Assembly (NCBI GenBank): GCA_028284365.1
Contig: JANQRW010000004.1
Span: 1 to 63,047, forward strand
Origin: Marinicella sp.
GTDB taxonomy: Bacteria > Pseudomonadota > Gammaproteobacteria > Xanthomonadales > Marinicellaceae
Reading direction: 5' to 3'
Length of the DNA: 63,047 nucleotides
Shown: piece by piece, positions 29,157-37,340 of the stretch
How positions within the stretch are numbered: position 1 is the first letter of the stretch
Layout of the letters: every line of letters begins with the position of its first letter
Translations under genes and position numbers: made by a program
Notes under the pieces: model-generated
The model's input: the letters and a program-made list of their open reading frames with translations, nothing else
Told to the model about the DNA's origin: nothing
Database searches by the model: none

Positions 29157-30077
29157 CTATTTCAAACGATTCAAAATACCTTCTAACTCGTCAGCACCAT
29201 GGTAGTGTATGACCAGTTTACTTTTACCTTTGGTTTTGTGTTGAATTTCAACCTGAGCACATAATTGCTCACATAACTGCTGTTCAAGCCGTGTGATGTC
29301 TGCCCCTTTGGCTGGTGTTTTATTACCAGATTCATGCTTAGGATGAACCAAGCTTTTAACCAATGCTTCTGCCTGTCTGACAGACAGTTTTTTGCTGATG
29401 ATTTCATTAGCAGCTTTTAATTGTTTGGCCATATCCAACGACAACAAGCATCGGGCATGCCCCATTTCCAACGACCCCTCATTCAACAAATCTTTAACTT
29501 TGGGTGATAATTCCAACAGGCGTAATAAATTACTCACTGCCACCCGTGAGCGCCCCACTGCCTCGGCTGCCTGGGCATGGGTGATATCAAACTCTTCAAT
29601 CAAACGCTGCAAAGCCAATGCTTCTTCCAAAGGATTGAGGTCTTCGCGCTGAATATTTTCAATCAAAGCCATTGCAATGGTTTGTTGATCATTGACCTGT
29701 TTGACCAACGCTGGCACTTCTGAAAGTTTAGCTAACTGTGCTGCGCGCCAACGCCTTTCTCCAGCAATAATTTCATACTTGTTTCCAGAAATTTTCCGCA
29801 CCACAATTGGTTGTACGATGCCTTGCGCTTTTATTGAATCCGCCAATTCTTGTAGTTTAGACTGATCCATCACGTTACGGGGCTGATACTGTCCTGGCTG
29901 TAATTGCTCAATACCCAAGGTCTGTAACTCATTGTCGCTATTTTCAGTGGTTGTAGTGGCCTCATTGCGATTACCTAATAGCGCATCTAGACCACGACCT
30001 AAACCACTTTTTCGTATGATTTTTTTCTTAGTCACTTTTTTCTTTGCAATTTTCTTTTTAGGTGATTTATCTGCCAT
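29157..30077 (-). CDS. parB: Chromosome-partitioning protein ParB
   Basis: The 306-aa CTP-dependent DNA clamp loads at parS sites and spreads to form the partition complex with ParA. The N-terminus is very basic (K-K-K-I-A-K-K-K-V-T-K-K-K) before the ParA-interacting motif G-L-G-R-G-L-D-A-L-L. The ParB/Srx core follows (about 55-140) with Q-P-G-Q-Y-Q-P-R and the CTP-site motif G-E-R-R-W-R-A-A. A helix-turn-helix (about 155-205; A-E-A-V-G-R-S-R-V-A-V-S-N-L-L-R-L) and a C-terminal dimerisation domain complete it. It overlaps parA by 11 bp. No parS sequence was recognised in the window. Confidence 0.95.
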   Translation of the reverse strand: MADKSPKKKIAKKKVTKKKIIRKSGLGRGLDALLGNRNEATTTTENSDNELQTLGIEQLQPGQYQPRNVMDQSKLQELADSIKAQGIVQPIVVRKISGNKYEIIAGERRWRAAQLAKLSEVPALVKQVNDQQTIAMALIENIQREDLNPLEEALALQRLIEEFDITHAQAAEAVGRSRVAVSNLLRLLELSPKVKDLLNEGSLEMGHARCLLSLDMAKQLKAANEIISKKLSVRQAEALVKSLVHPKHESGNKTPAKGADITRLEQQLCEQLCAQVEIQHKTKGKSKLVIHYHGADELEGILNRLK

Positions 30078-30843
30078 GATTTCTCCTCAATAATTCGCTG
30101 GCCAAGCCTTTGTAAGCCACCGCACCACGCGACAGGTGATCATACTCTATGGCAGACTGACCAAAACTTGGCGCCTCTGCCACTTTTACATTTCTGGGAA
30201 CCACTGTCATAAATACCTTGTCCCCGAAATGCTCACTGATTTGTGCTGCCACATCATTGGCCAGATTATTCCTGCCATCAAACATGGTCCGCAATAAACC
30301 CTCAATTTCCAAACCAGGATTGGTGGTTTGCTTAACTCGCTCTATGGTATCCAACAATGAAGTCAAACCTTCCAGAGCATAATATTCACACTGCATGGGA
30401 ATCAACACACTGTCAGCGGCCGTCAGTGCATTGATGGTCAAAATGCTTAAAGAAGGTGGGCAATCTATCAAAACAAAATCATACACATCAGCCACTTCAG
30501 ACAACTTTTGTTGTAGTATGGTTTGTGGTTCTTCATACTCCATCATTTGTAATTCAGCAGCAGTCAAATCAGTGTTTGAACCGATTACATCCAATAAGTC
30601 ATAGGTCATGATGGCATCAGCTGCATCACACTCATCCATCAGTACTTCACAAGCCGATAGGGGTAAGTCTCTGGAATCAGCACCACAGGCCATGGTGGCA
30701 TTGCCTTGCGGATCTAAATCAATCAACAAGATTTTTTTACCTAATTGTGCTAAACCCACAGCCAGATTGACTGTGGTTGTGGTTTTTCCAACGCCACCTT
30801 TTTGGTTAGCTACGGCAATGATTTTATGTTTCTTTTTGAGCAT
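30067..30843 (-). CDS. parA: Chromosome-partitioning ATPase ParA
   Basis: The 258-aa Walker-type ATPase has the deviant Walker A motif K-G-G-V-G-K-T-T (residues 15-22), D-L-D-P-Q-G-N (43-49) and D-C-P-P-S-L (about 127-132). The length and the absence of an N-terminal helix-turn-helix indicate the chromosomal Soj/ParA type, which makes a nucleoid gradient for ParB-parS segregation. Gene order rsmG-parA-parB on one strand with 2-bp and overlapping junctions indicates one operon, the classical near-origin arrangement. Confidence 0.95.
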   Translation of the reverse strand: MLKKKHKIIAVANQKGGVGKTTTTVNLAVGLAQLGKKILLIDLDPQGNATMACGADSRDLPLSACEVLMDECDAADAIMTYDLLDVIGSNTDLTAAELQMMEYEEPQTILQQKLSEVADVYDFVLIDCPPSLSILTINALTAADSVLIPMQCEYYALEGLTSLLDTIERVKQTTNPGLEIEGLLRTMFDGRNNLANDVAAQISEHFGDKVFMTVVPRNVKVAEAPSFGQSAIEYDHLSRGAVAYKGLASELLRRNHGR

Positions 30844-30845
30844 AT

Positions 30846-31493
30846 TTACGGCTGTTCAGTTGCTGTTCCGGTGAATCGATATAACTTTCTGGCTTCATCA
30901 AGAAACGGTACATCAATGTCCCAACAAGCCAACTGTTTAAATGGCACACCCGTTTCAAGTGGTTCTGATCTGGGACCTTTCATGGCTAAAAACTCGCCTG
31001 TTGGCTTAACCAAATGTGCAGTTATTTTTAAAAACTGACTCATTTCAGAAAAAGCCCGTGATGTTACCACATCAAATTTTTCATCTGGAAAATAATTTTC
31101 CACCCTGCTATGAATGATTTCGGTATTATTTAATTTAAGCTCGCGCTTTACTTGCCGCATGAAACGGGCTTTTTTGCCCACTGCATCTAACAAGACTACT
31201 GTTGTTTTTGGTTGCATTATTGCAATTAAAAAACCGGGTATGCCAGCACCAGTACCCACATCAATCACACGTTCACCACCAAAGTATTTGACCACAGCCA
31301 ATGCATCCAATGCATGATGAGTAACCATATCTGCCAATTGATCAATGGCAGTGAGGTTATAGGCCTTGTTCCATTTTTGTAATAACTGCAAGAATGACAT
31401 GATCACCTGAGCCTTGTCTGCTTTCATGTTCAGCTTTTGCATACCATCAATAAGCTTATCAGTTTGTAACTTTATTAAATTGGCTTCGTTCAT
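30846..31493 (-). CDS. rsmG: 16S rRNA m7G527 methyltransferase RsmG
   Basis: The 215-aa SAM-dependent methyltransferase modifies G527 of 16S rRNA. Visible motifs: K-W-N-K-A-Y-N-L-T near 43, the SAM-binding loop V-I-D-V-G-T-G-A-G-I-P-G-F (about 80-92) and S-R-A-F in the substrate region. ATG 31493 (M-N-E-A-N) is chosen; ATG 31508 is possible and adds five residues. It leads the parAB operon with 2 bp before parA. mnmG, the usual upstream neighbour, is absent; the divergent pcm gene lies upstream instead. Confidence 0.94.
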   Translation of the reverse strand: MNEANLIKLQTDKLIDGMQKLNMKADKAQVIMSFLQLLQKWNKAYNLTAIDQLADMVTHHALDALAVVKYFGGERVIDVGTGAGIPGFLIAIMQPKTTVVLLDAVGKKARFMRQVKRELKLNNTEIIHSRVENYFPDEKFDVVTSRAFSEMSQFLKITAHLVKPTGEFLAMKGPRSEPLETGVPFKQLACWDIDVPFLDEARKLYRFTGTATEQP

Positions 31494-31630
31494 TGATGAA
31501 AATATCATAAAATGTGACTTTTAACCCATGATGATGGTGCTGATAATCAGTAAGCTAATAATACATAGCTCTGCGGGATAGACACGCAAGATCAGATGGC
31601 CACATCATAACAAAAAAGGCGAATTAATAC

Positions 31631-32269
31631 ATGAATTTTGATACAGCAAGACACAACATGGTGAAGCAACAGGTGCGTTCATGGGATGTGATAAACAAAA
31701 ACATATTGAACGCAATGCTTAATGTACAGCGTGAGGAATTTGTGCAGGTACCACAACGTAAACTGGCTTTTGCCGATATGGCTTTACCCATTGGGCATGG
31801 TGAAAGCATGATGAAACCAGTGGTTGAAGGCAAAATGTTACAAGCTTTGGATTTAAAACCCAATCAGCTGGTATTGGAAGTTGGTACTGGCAGTGCCTAT
31901 GTTACAGCTTTAATGAGCCGTTTGGCCAGCCACATCCATTCGATTGATATTCAAGCTGAATTTATCACGGCTGCTAAACAAAAACTCAAAGAAAATCACA
32001 TTGACAATGTGACTTGTGAAACCGAAGACTTCTTTAACTTTAAGCCAGCACAGAAATACGACTGCGTGGTGATCACAGGTTCATTGGAAGAACTTCCCAG
32101 TTTTGTTTTTGATTGGCTTAACAAAGAAGGGAAAATTTTTGCAGTAATTGGTAACGAACCCATCATGGAGGCTCGGGTCTATGATTCTGTAGTTTCATAC
32201 TCATCACATTTCGACACTGTGGTTGCGAAACTGACACAGTCGGAACAACAACATACTTTTAAACTCTAA
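31631..32269 (+). CDS. pcm: Protein-L-isoaspartate O-methyltransferase family protein
   Basis: The 212-aa protein belongs to the PIMT family, which uses SAM to methylate isoaspartyl residues in damaged proteins. The SAM-binding motif V-L-E-V-G-T-G-S-A-Y-V-T is near 79-90, and M-V-x-x-Q-V near the start is typical. This branch, encoded immediately upstream of tolC in many gammaproteobacteria, lacks part of the canonical substrate motif, so the repair activity is uncertain. The gap to tolC is 6 bp, consistent with one transcript. Confidence 0.85.
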   Translation: MNFDTARHNMVKQQVRSWDVINKNILNAMLNVQREEFVQVPQRKLAFADMALPIGHGESMMKPVVEGKMLQALDLKPNQLVLEVGTGSAYVTALMSRLASHIHSIDIQAEFITAAKQKLKENHIDNVTCETEDFFNFKPAQKYDCVVITGSLEELPSFVFDWLNKEGKIFAVIGNEPIMEARVYDSVVSYSSHFDTVVAKLTQSEQQHTFKL

Positions 32270-32275
32270 AATCCT

Positions 32276-33646
32276 ATGAAGAAAATTATTTTATTAAGCA
32301 CCCTGGTTGCCACTGGTGCATCAGCTGAAAGTTTAGTTGATGTCATGAACACTGCACTGGAAAAAGACCCGCAGTTACGAGCGGCTAAATTCAACCAAGA
32401 GGCCAGCCTGGAGAATCGCAAACAAGCCATGGCTAATTTTTTACCACAAGTCTCAGGATCTTGGGTTAAATCTCAGTCTAACTCAAAAACTGTGTTTTCA
32501 GCAACAGAAATTGAACCAAGAACACTGATTGACCCTCCCGCATCAAACTCAGATGGCTGGGGTATAAATTTAAACCAGAGCATTTATGATCACGCTAATT
32601 TCATAAGATTAAAACAGGCTAATCTTGAAGAGGCAAAAGGATATGCTAATTACGGCGTCGCTGTACAAAATTTCCTTATTCGTGTGGCTCAGAGTTACTT
32701 TGATGTTTTAACTAACATAGATGCAGTCAAATTTGCAGAATCCGAAGAAAAAGCCATACAAAGGCAGCTAGAACAGGCAGAACAGAGATACGAAGTGGGG
32801 CTGGCAGCCATTACTGATGTACATGAGGCTCGAGCGCAGTACGACGGTTCAAGAGCGAGTGTTATCAATGCCAGAAACTTATTAGATGATACCAAGGAAG
32901 CTTTATATGAAATCACGTTAAGCTATTATGATAATTTAAGTGGTTTACCAGATAATTTTAACCAATTAGATTTAAACAACAATCAGATTCGTTATTGGGA
33001 AGAATTAGCTCTTAAGAATAACCCACAATTACAAATTGCAAAAATTGATGCTGAACTGGCAGAGAAAACCATCAAACTTCAACAATCTGGACACTATCCA
33101 ACCATCAGTTTATCGGCTTCGCTAGATGAAGGTAACAGTGAAGGTGGCACCAGAGATGACCTTGATTCCAATGGCAACCCAATAACCATACCTTTGCCAG
33201 ACTCAAGGAGAAATTCTAATTCAATCAGCTTAAATGTTAGCGTGCCAATATACTCAGGAGGTAGAACCTCTTCACTGACCAGACAAGCAAAATTAAGATA
33301 CAAAGCAGCCATGGAAGATTTGGACCGCATCACTTTTTCAACTGTTAGGAATGTGCGCAGCGCCTTACAAAATGTTGAAGCCGGCTGGAGTTCAGTTCAA
33401 GCCAGACAATTGGCAGTGGTTTCAGCCAAGAGCGCCGAAGAAGCCACAGCTGCCGGTTTTGAAGTGGGTACCAGAAACATTGTTGAAGTATTGAACTCGC
33501 AAAGAAGCTTGTATCAAGCACAACGAGACTATTCACGGGCTAAATATGACTATCTATTGAACGTTTTGCGATTGAAACAAGCTGCAGGTATTTTAGAACA
33601 AGCAGATATCCAAGCAGTTAATGCGCTATTAACTGCTGAATCATAG
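32276..33646 (+). CDS. tolC: TolC-family outer-membrane efflux channel
   Basis: A 456-aa outer-membrane factor with signal peptide (M-K-K-I-I-L-L-S-T-L, cleavage near G-A-S-A) and two long coiled-coil repeats of the OEP family (about 25-220 and 235-440). TolC trimers form the exit duct for RND, MFS and ABC exporters and type I secretion. Family phrases Q-A-E-Q-R-Y-E-V-G-L-A-A-I-T-D-V near 168 and E-V-G-T-R-N-I-V-E-V-L-N near 397 are the paired repeats. No pump genes are linked. Its last 29 bp overlap the convergent PilZ gene. Confidence 0.92.
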   Translation: MKKIILLSTLVATGASAESLVDVMNTALEKDPQLRAAKFNQEASLENRKQAMANFLPQVSGSWVKSQSNSKTVFSATEIEPRTLIDPPASNSDGWGINLNQSIYDHANFIRLKQANLEEAKGYANYGVAVQNFLIRVAQSYFDVLTNIDAVKFAESEEKAIQRQLEQAEQRYEVGLAAITDVHEARAQYDGSRASVINARNLLDDTKEALYEITLSYYDNLSGLPDNFNQLDLNNNQIRYWEELALKNNPQLQIAKIDAELAEKTIKLQQSGHYPTISLSASLDEGNSEGGTRDDLDSNGNPITIPLPDSRRNSNSISLNVSVPIYSGGRTSSLTRQAKLRYKAAMEDLDRITFSTVRNVRSALQNVEAGWSSVQARQLAVVSAKSAEEATAAGFEVGTRNIVEVLNSQRSLYQAQRDYSRAKYDYLLNVLRLKQAAGILEQADIQAVNALLTAES

Positions 33647-33950
33647 TGTCCAAAGTCTCTTGATCTTCAGTCGAAACATCAATGATTTGAAAGCCAGCAA
33701 AAGTTAAACCACTGGTTTGTAGATCAGCCCAAATACACTCAGCGCCCACTTCAAAGTAGGCGTTTTTAATGCCTGGCACCACCAATTCAAGCTGGAATAT
33801 CATACCTGCATTGATGTTTTCTCGTCCTGCCAATAAAAAACCATTTGCTGAAATATCAACAATCCGACCAATCTTTTTCTGGTTCATCTGATTGATAACA
33901 ATAGAGCCTTCAGGTGGGTTCACTCTAACATTCGTTCTTTTTTCTACCAT
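33618..33950 (-). CDS. PilZ-domain protein
   Basis: A 110-aa single PilZ domain. R-V-N-P-P-E-G at residues 9-15 is an altered version of the RxxxR c-di-GMP motif, and D-I-S-A-N-G-F (about 34-40) is the (D/N)xSxxG motif. Thus c-di-GMP binding is plausible but the arginine pair is imperfect. It lies 22 bp downstream of the DUF1631 gene on the same strand and probably shares its transcript. The 3' end overlaps tolC by 29 bp in a convergent arrangement. Confidence 0.8.
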   Translation of the reverse strand: MVEKRTNVRVNPPEGSIVINQMNQKKIGRIVDISANGFLLAGRENINAGMIFQLELVVPGIKNAYFEVGAECIWADLQTSGLTFAGFQIIDVSTEDQETLDTMIQQLIAH

Positions 33951-33972
33951 AGTTTTTCCTAAAATCCTTTTA

Positions 33973-36246
33973 TCAAGCAGCTATTTTTTTCAGCCTGTTC
34001 ATAATATTATTCAACGCATTTCTGAAATACCCACCCTTTTGTAGCTCCACTCGGATGATGTTTTTACGATGGATGTCTATTGCTAATCTGGGCAATTTCA
34101 TTTTATGTGGGTGGCGACCAACCAAGTCTACAAAAAGCACTGTTTCACTCATGGTACTAACCCAACTTAATTTTCTTCTTAATGTTTCGTTCTGTTGATT
34201 GATAACAAAATCAAAAAGTGAACCGTATGGCATATTAATGACCTGTTCCATAATTAATTTTTCTTCATCCTTAAGCTCCCTGATTTCTTCAATTTTCTTA
34301 TTGGCTGATTCGATTTCCTGAGTTTTAACGGCTTCATCAATAGAAAGAACTTTTTTCAGCTTAGGTTTTTCTTCCTTTTTCTCTTCTTCGTCACTTTCTT
34401 GCCACCCTAAACAAGTGTGTATGTTGTCCTTGGTAGAAATTCGATCACGTTTTGAAAAACCCAATTCATCCATGGTCTGATCGAGGTGATGCATGGCCGC
34501 TAATTTCTCAGGACCACTTAACTTCATAAATTCGTTTTTGTTACCAATTTGTGAAATGATTCTGGCCGACTGGGTTTTCTTATCCCATTGCTCAGAATTT
34601 TTACCCTCTCTGAGCAAGGTTAATGTCAATGAATCTTTCCAAACATGTTGAATAATATCACGGATAAATTTGATGTCACAGCCTTCGAGTATTTCATCTA
34701 AATGAGCTTCCACCTCAATTTTGGTCAGCTCCATTTTTTCTTTGCCTTGGGCTGCACTGACCCATTTCTGCTCAGCTTTTTTGGCTCTGTTTTCTGTAAC
34801 TTCCAGGTATTGTGTTAATTCTTTTAAAGCACCAACGAAGGATTGAGTCGATCCATCAAAAGTTTTTGCTGCTGAATCACTGTACTGATGAATTTTCTTG
34901 ATTACATTGGTACCATGCCAACGTTGGGATGAATCAACCAACAATTCCATAAATTTTCTGGCTGGATGTGCTGCATCGATGAAGAAATTTTCATCATTAA
35001 CAGCTATGCGTAATAAAGGCAGGTTGATGGCATTGAAAGATGATCTGATGTGAGAATCAATGCTTTCATCTTTTTCAATCTCATCATATACCATACCCAT
35101 TAAATCAAGGGTCTTATCCTGTTTGGGTGATAATTCGGGATAATAGTTGCCGGTGTTATTCTTAACCTGGTCGGCCAACATCTCTTTTAAATTGTGAATA
35201 TTTTTACTGGTAGCAACCACGCCCGATTCTTGCGAAATTTGGGCCAACGCTTGATCAAAATCAGTATCTGCGATCTTTTGGTACTGTTGACCACCACCTC
35301 CTTTTAACCCATCGGTTTGAGTCTGTCCACCGGCATAACCCTGGTCTGGTTGTACTGCTGAACCTCGGGGTGGAGACAGTAAATCAAAAATTGACTCAAC
35401 CAATTGTTTGGTTTGTGGGTCATATTGTCGCGCTTGAGACTGATAATCAGCCGCTCCTTGGCCACTGTTTGGCGCTTGAGACTCTGCTGATGTGACACCC
35501 GGTGATGACATCGGCAGCTGACCACCTTCAGCCTGACTGCTTGATTCAAGCCCACCTGCAGTTTCTGCAGCTTGGTCAGTTTCAGATGAGTTTTTATGTT
35601 TTTGTAGACTGTTTTTGTTTCTCGATACAGCCACTTCAGGTTGTAAATTTGGCAATATTCCAGCGTCAATAAAAACCTGATTAATCTCGTGATAAGCTTC
35701 ATTAACGTTACGGCTGAACTCCTTGGTCAAGAAGTCAATTATCATGGTCTTAACTTGAACTTCAAAGGCAATGGTTTTGAATGCATGACTGAACAACCAT
35801 ACAATCGAAGCAGGTGAAAATGGCATGTTGGTTTTGTCAATTTTTTCATTACCAAAAATGACATTCATACGCTTTTCTAAAGTGTATAACTCAGCATGGC
35901 TAACCACTTCCAATGTCGAGTCTAACTGTGTCAATGACAGCGAAATAGATAGTTCTTCGTCTTCTACCAAAGACAGAGACATTTTGTTATCTGACTTATT
36001 CACTTCTGCCGAAATGAATTCAGGCATTGATTTTATTTTGGTGCGCATTGTAGAAGACAGATTTTTGGCACCATTTTTTAACTGTCTATATTGAGTGAAT
36101 AACGACTGTTCATCTTGATTGGATGTCGCAGTTTCTGCAAGCCTGAATAATTTTTTTAGAGTTAGGTTCATTGCCGTTTTGAGATTGGCCTGCAAGTGAC
36201 GGTCGAAAATGACAATACATTCGTTTAATATTTGATTTCTATTCAT
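33973..36246 (-). CDS. DUF1631 family protein
   Basis: A 757-aa cytosolic protein of the DUF1631 family. It is helical and highly charged, with a low-complexity Gln/Ser/Gly-rich linker (about 225-325) and a Lys/Glu-rich coiled-coil tract (about 615-670). Closely conserved blocks include the N-terminal C-I-V-I-F-D-R-H-L and a central region around residue 405-430 (I-N-L-P-L-L-R). No catalytic motif is known for the family. In many gammaproteobacteria it is encoded beside a PilZ gene, as here, suggesting a link to c-di-GMP signalling; that is inference from context. Confidence 0.85.
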   Translation of the reverse strand: MNRNQILNECIVIFDRHLQANLKTAMNLTLKKLFRLAETATSNQDEQSLFTQYRQLKNGAKNLSSTMRTKIKSMPEFISAEVNKSDNKMSLSLVEDEELSISLSLTQLDSTLEVVSHAELYTLEKRMNVIFGNEKIDKTNMPFSPASIVWLFSHAFKTIAFEVQVKTMIIDFLTKEFSRNVNEAYHEINQVFIDAGILPNLQPEVAVSRNKNSLQKHKNSSETDQAAETAGGLESSSQAEGGQLPMSSPGVTSAESQAPNSGQGAADYQSQARQYDPQTKQLVESIFDLLSPPRGSAVQPDQGYAGGQTQTDGLKGGGGQQYQKIADTDFDQALAQISQESGVVATSKNIHNLKEMLADQVKNNTGNYYPELSPKQDKTLDLMGMVYDEIEKDESIDSHIRSSFNAINLPLLRIAVNDENFFIDAAHPARKFMELLVDSSQRWHGTNVIKKIHQYSDSAAKTFDGSTQSFVGALKELTQYLEVTENRAKKAEQKWVSAAQGKEKMELTKIEVEAHLDEILEGCDIKFIRDIIQHVWKDSLTLTLLREGKNSEQWDKKTQSARIISQIGNKNEFMKLSGPEKLAAMHHLDQTMDELGFSKRDRISTKDNIHTCLGWQESDEEEKKEEKPKLKKVLSIDEAVKTQEIESANKKIEEIRELKDEEKLIMEQVINMPYGSLFDFVINQQNETLRRKLSWVSTMSETVLFVDLVGRHPHKMKLPRLAIDIHRKNIIRVELQKGGYFRNALNNIMNRLKKIAA

Positions 36247-36381
36247 GCTTGACGTGCTTGTTTTGCTTAAACTTATGTTTTTAAGTGGTGAAATGCTGAA
36301 CGTATTATGAAGTTTAATTTGATTACATCACCAAAAATCACCTCCCCTTTTGGAGTAAATTACTAGATGACATCATGATTT

Positions 36382-36395
36382 GCAAGGTTTATCAC
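36382..36395. repeat. 14-bp inverted repeat, left copy
   Basis: GCAAGGTTTATCAC here is the exact reverse complement of the segment at 37194-37207. The two copies bracket the DUF937 gene about 0.8 kb apart. The left copy merges with the 15-bp stem-loop at 36387-36425. Confidence 0.55.
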
Positions 36396-36425
36396 AATCA
36401 GAACGTCACCCTGATTGTGATAAAC
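36387..36425 (-). terminator. 15-bp perfect stem-loop after the DUF937 gene
   Basis: GTTTATCACAATCAG (36387-36401) and CTGATTGTGATAAAC (36411-36425) form a perfect 15-bp stem with a 9-nt loop, 20 bp past the DUF937 stop. There is no T-run, so it may act as a transcript stabiliser or a protein site as well as a terminator. Part of it belongs to a longer-range repeat around the DUF937 gene. Confidence 0.6.
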
Positions 36426-36444
36426 TGTTTAGAACACTTGGTTT

Positions 36445-37044
36445 TTACCTTTTAAAAAAACCAGCCAGTAAACCAGAACCCTGTTTTAAAACATCTGATA
36501 AATCAACATCACCATCACCATCACCATCCAAAGCTTTCTCTAAGAAACCTAAATTTGGCTGTTGTTTTTTGATCGTTTTGCGCTCTTGGCTGAGTAGGTC
36601 TTGTAACCCAGAAACACCTAAATTGTTTTCTCTTTTAGCCTTGCCAACTGCGCCCATAACAACAGGAGCAAGGTTGGCTAAGATCTTTCCTACATCAGCA
36701 CTACCCAAACCTGTGGCTTTACCCAGTTGGTTAGACACGTTTTGTTGTCTTTGGCCTAAAACATGACCTAAAATTTTCTCACCCATGGACTGGTTATTTG
36801 ATTGGCCCAACACTGAACCCAAATTGCCTAAAATCCCACCGTCATGATCACGTTCTAAAGCATTTGCTAATGATTCAGCACCACTGCGTGATTTGGTGTT
36901 TTTTTGTAATGCTGATAACAACATTGGAATCGCTGCGGCAATGGCTCTTTGCGTGGCGTCTTTGTTGCCACCCACTTGTCGGCCTACCTGCTCTACTGCT
37001 TGGTTACCGATGCTGTTTTTGATTAAATCAAGAATTCCTGACAT
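36445..37044 (-). CDS. DUF937 family protein
   Basis: The 199-aa protein carries the DUF937 domain (about 10-140), recognised by A-A-I-P-M-L-L-S-A-L-Q-K-N, H-V-L-G-Q-R-Q-Q-N-V-S and L-A-P-V-V-M-G-A-V-G. The C-terminus (about 170-182) has an acidic D-G-D-G-D-G-D-V-D-L-S-D loop resembling a calcium-binding dockerin/EF-hand-type turn. No signal peptide is visible. Function of the family is unknown. The gene stands alone between DUF1631 and gap, flanked by an inverted 14-bp repeat. Confidence 0.82.
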   Translation of the reverse strand: MSGILDLIKNSIGNQAVEQVGRQVGGNKDATQRAIAAAIPMLLSALQKNTKSRSGAESLANALERDHDGGILGNLGSVLGQSNNQSMGEKILGHVLGQRQQNVSNQLGKATGLGSADVGKILANLAPVVMGAVGKAKRENNLGVSGLQDLLSQERKTIKKQQPNLGFLEKALDGDGDGDVDLSDVLKQGSGLLAGFFKR

Positions 37045-37193
37045 GTTTTTTTCCTAAGTAATTAAAGATGCAAACAAAATAGTGTTTTTTATTAAATTCT
37101 GCAAGGTATATTTTGTCAACAATCATTAAATAACACCCCAAAGCAAGCTGGTATCAACGCAGGCAATGAGAACAAGACAGTTTAACTGAAAAG

Positions 37194-37207
37194 GTGATAA
37201 ACCTTGC
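37194..37207. repeat. 14-bp inverted repeat, right copy
   Basis: GTGATAAACCTTGC is the partner of the copy at 36382-36395 on the other side of the DUF937 gene. The surrounding gap, 37045-37340, otherwise holds only the gap-gene terminator. Confidence 0.55.
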
Positions 37208-37256
37208 TTGAATGAAGTGACACTTACACTCGATCAGGCAGCTCTATGCTCGTTGA

Positions 37257-37282
37257 ATCAAAAAAAGGTGACCAAAGCCACC
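37257..37282 (-). terminator. Intrinsic terminator of the GAPDH gene
   Basis: On the minus strand GGTGGC pairs with GTCACC across a 4-nt loop (plus-strand 37267-37272 and 37277-37282), followed by about seven T residues, 58 nt after the GAPDH stop codon. One pair is a G-T wobble. Confidence 0.65.
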
Positions 37283-37340
37283 CTTGGAACCAGGGCCTAT
37301 TAACGCTGTGGCTGTGCAGCTTTTTCATCCAGCTGCGTTA

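Noticed and set aside
37019..37031. TTGATTAAATCAA as a further Dnr/Fnr site
   Set aside because: The spacer is 3 rather than 4 bases and it lies within the first codons of the DUF937 gene.
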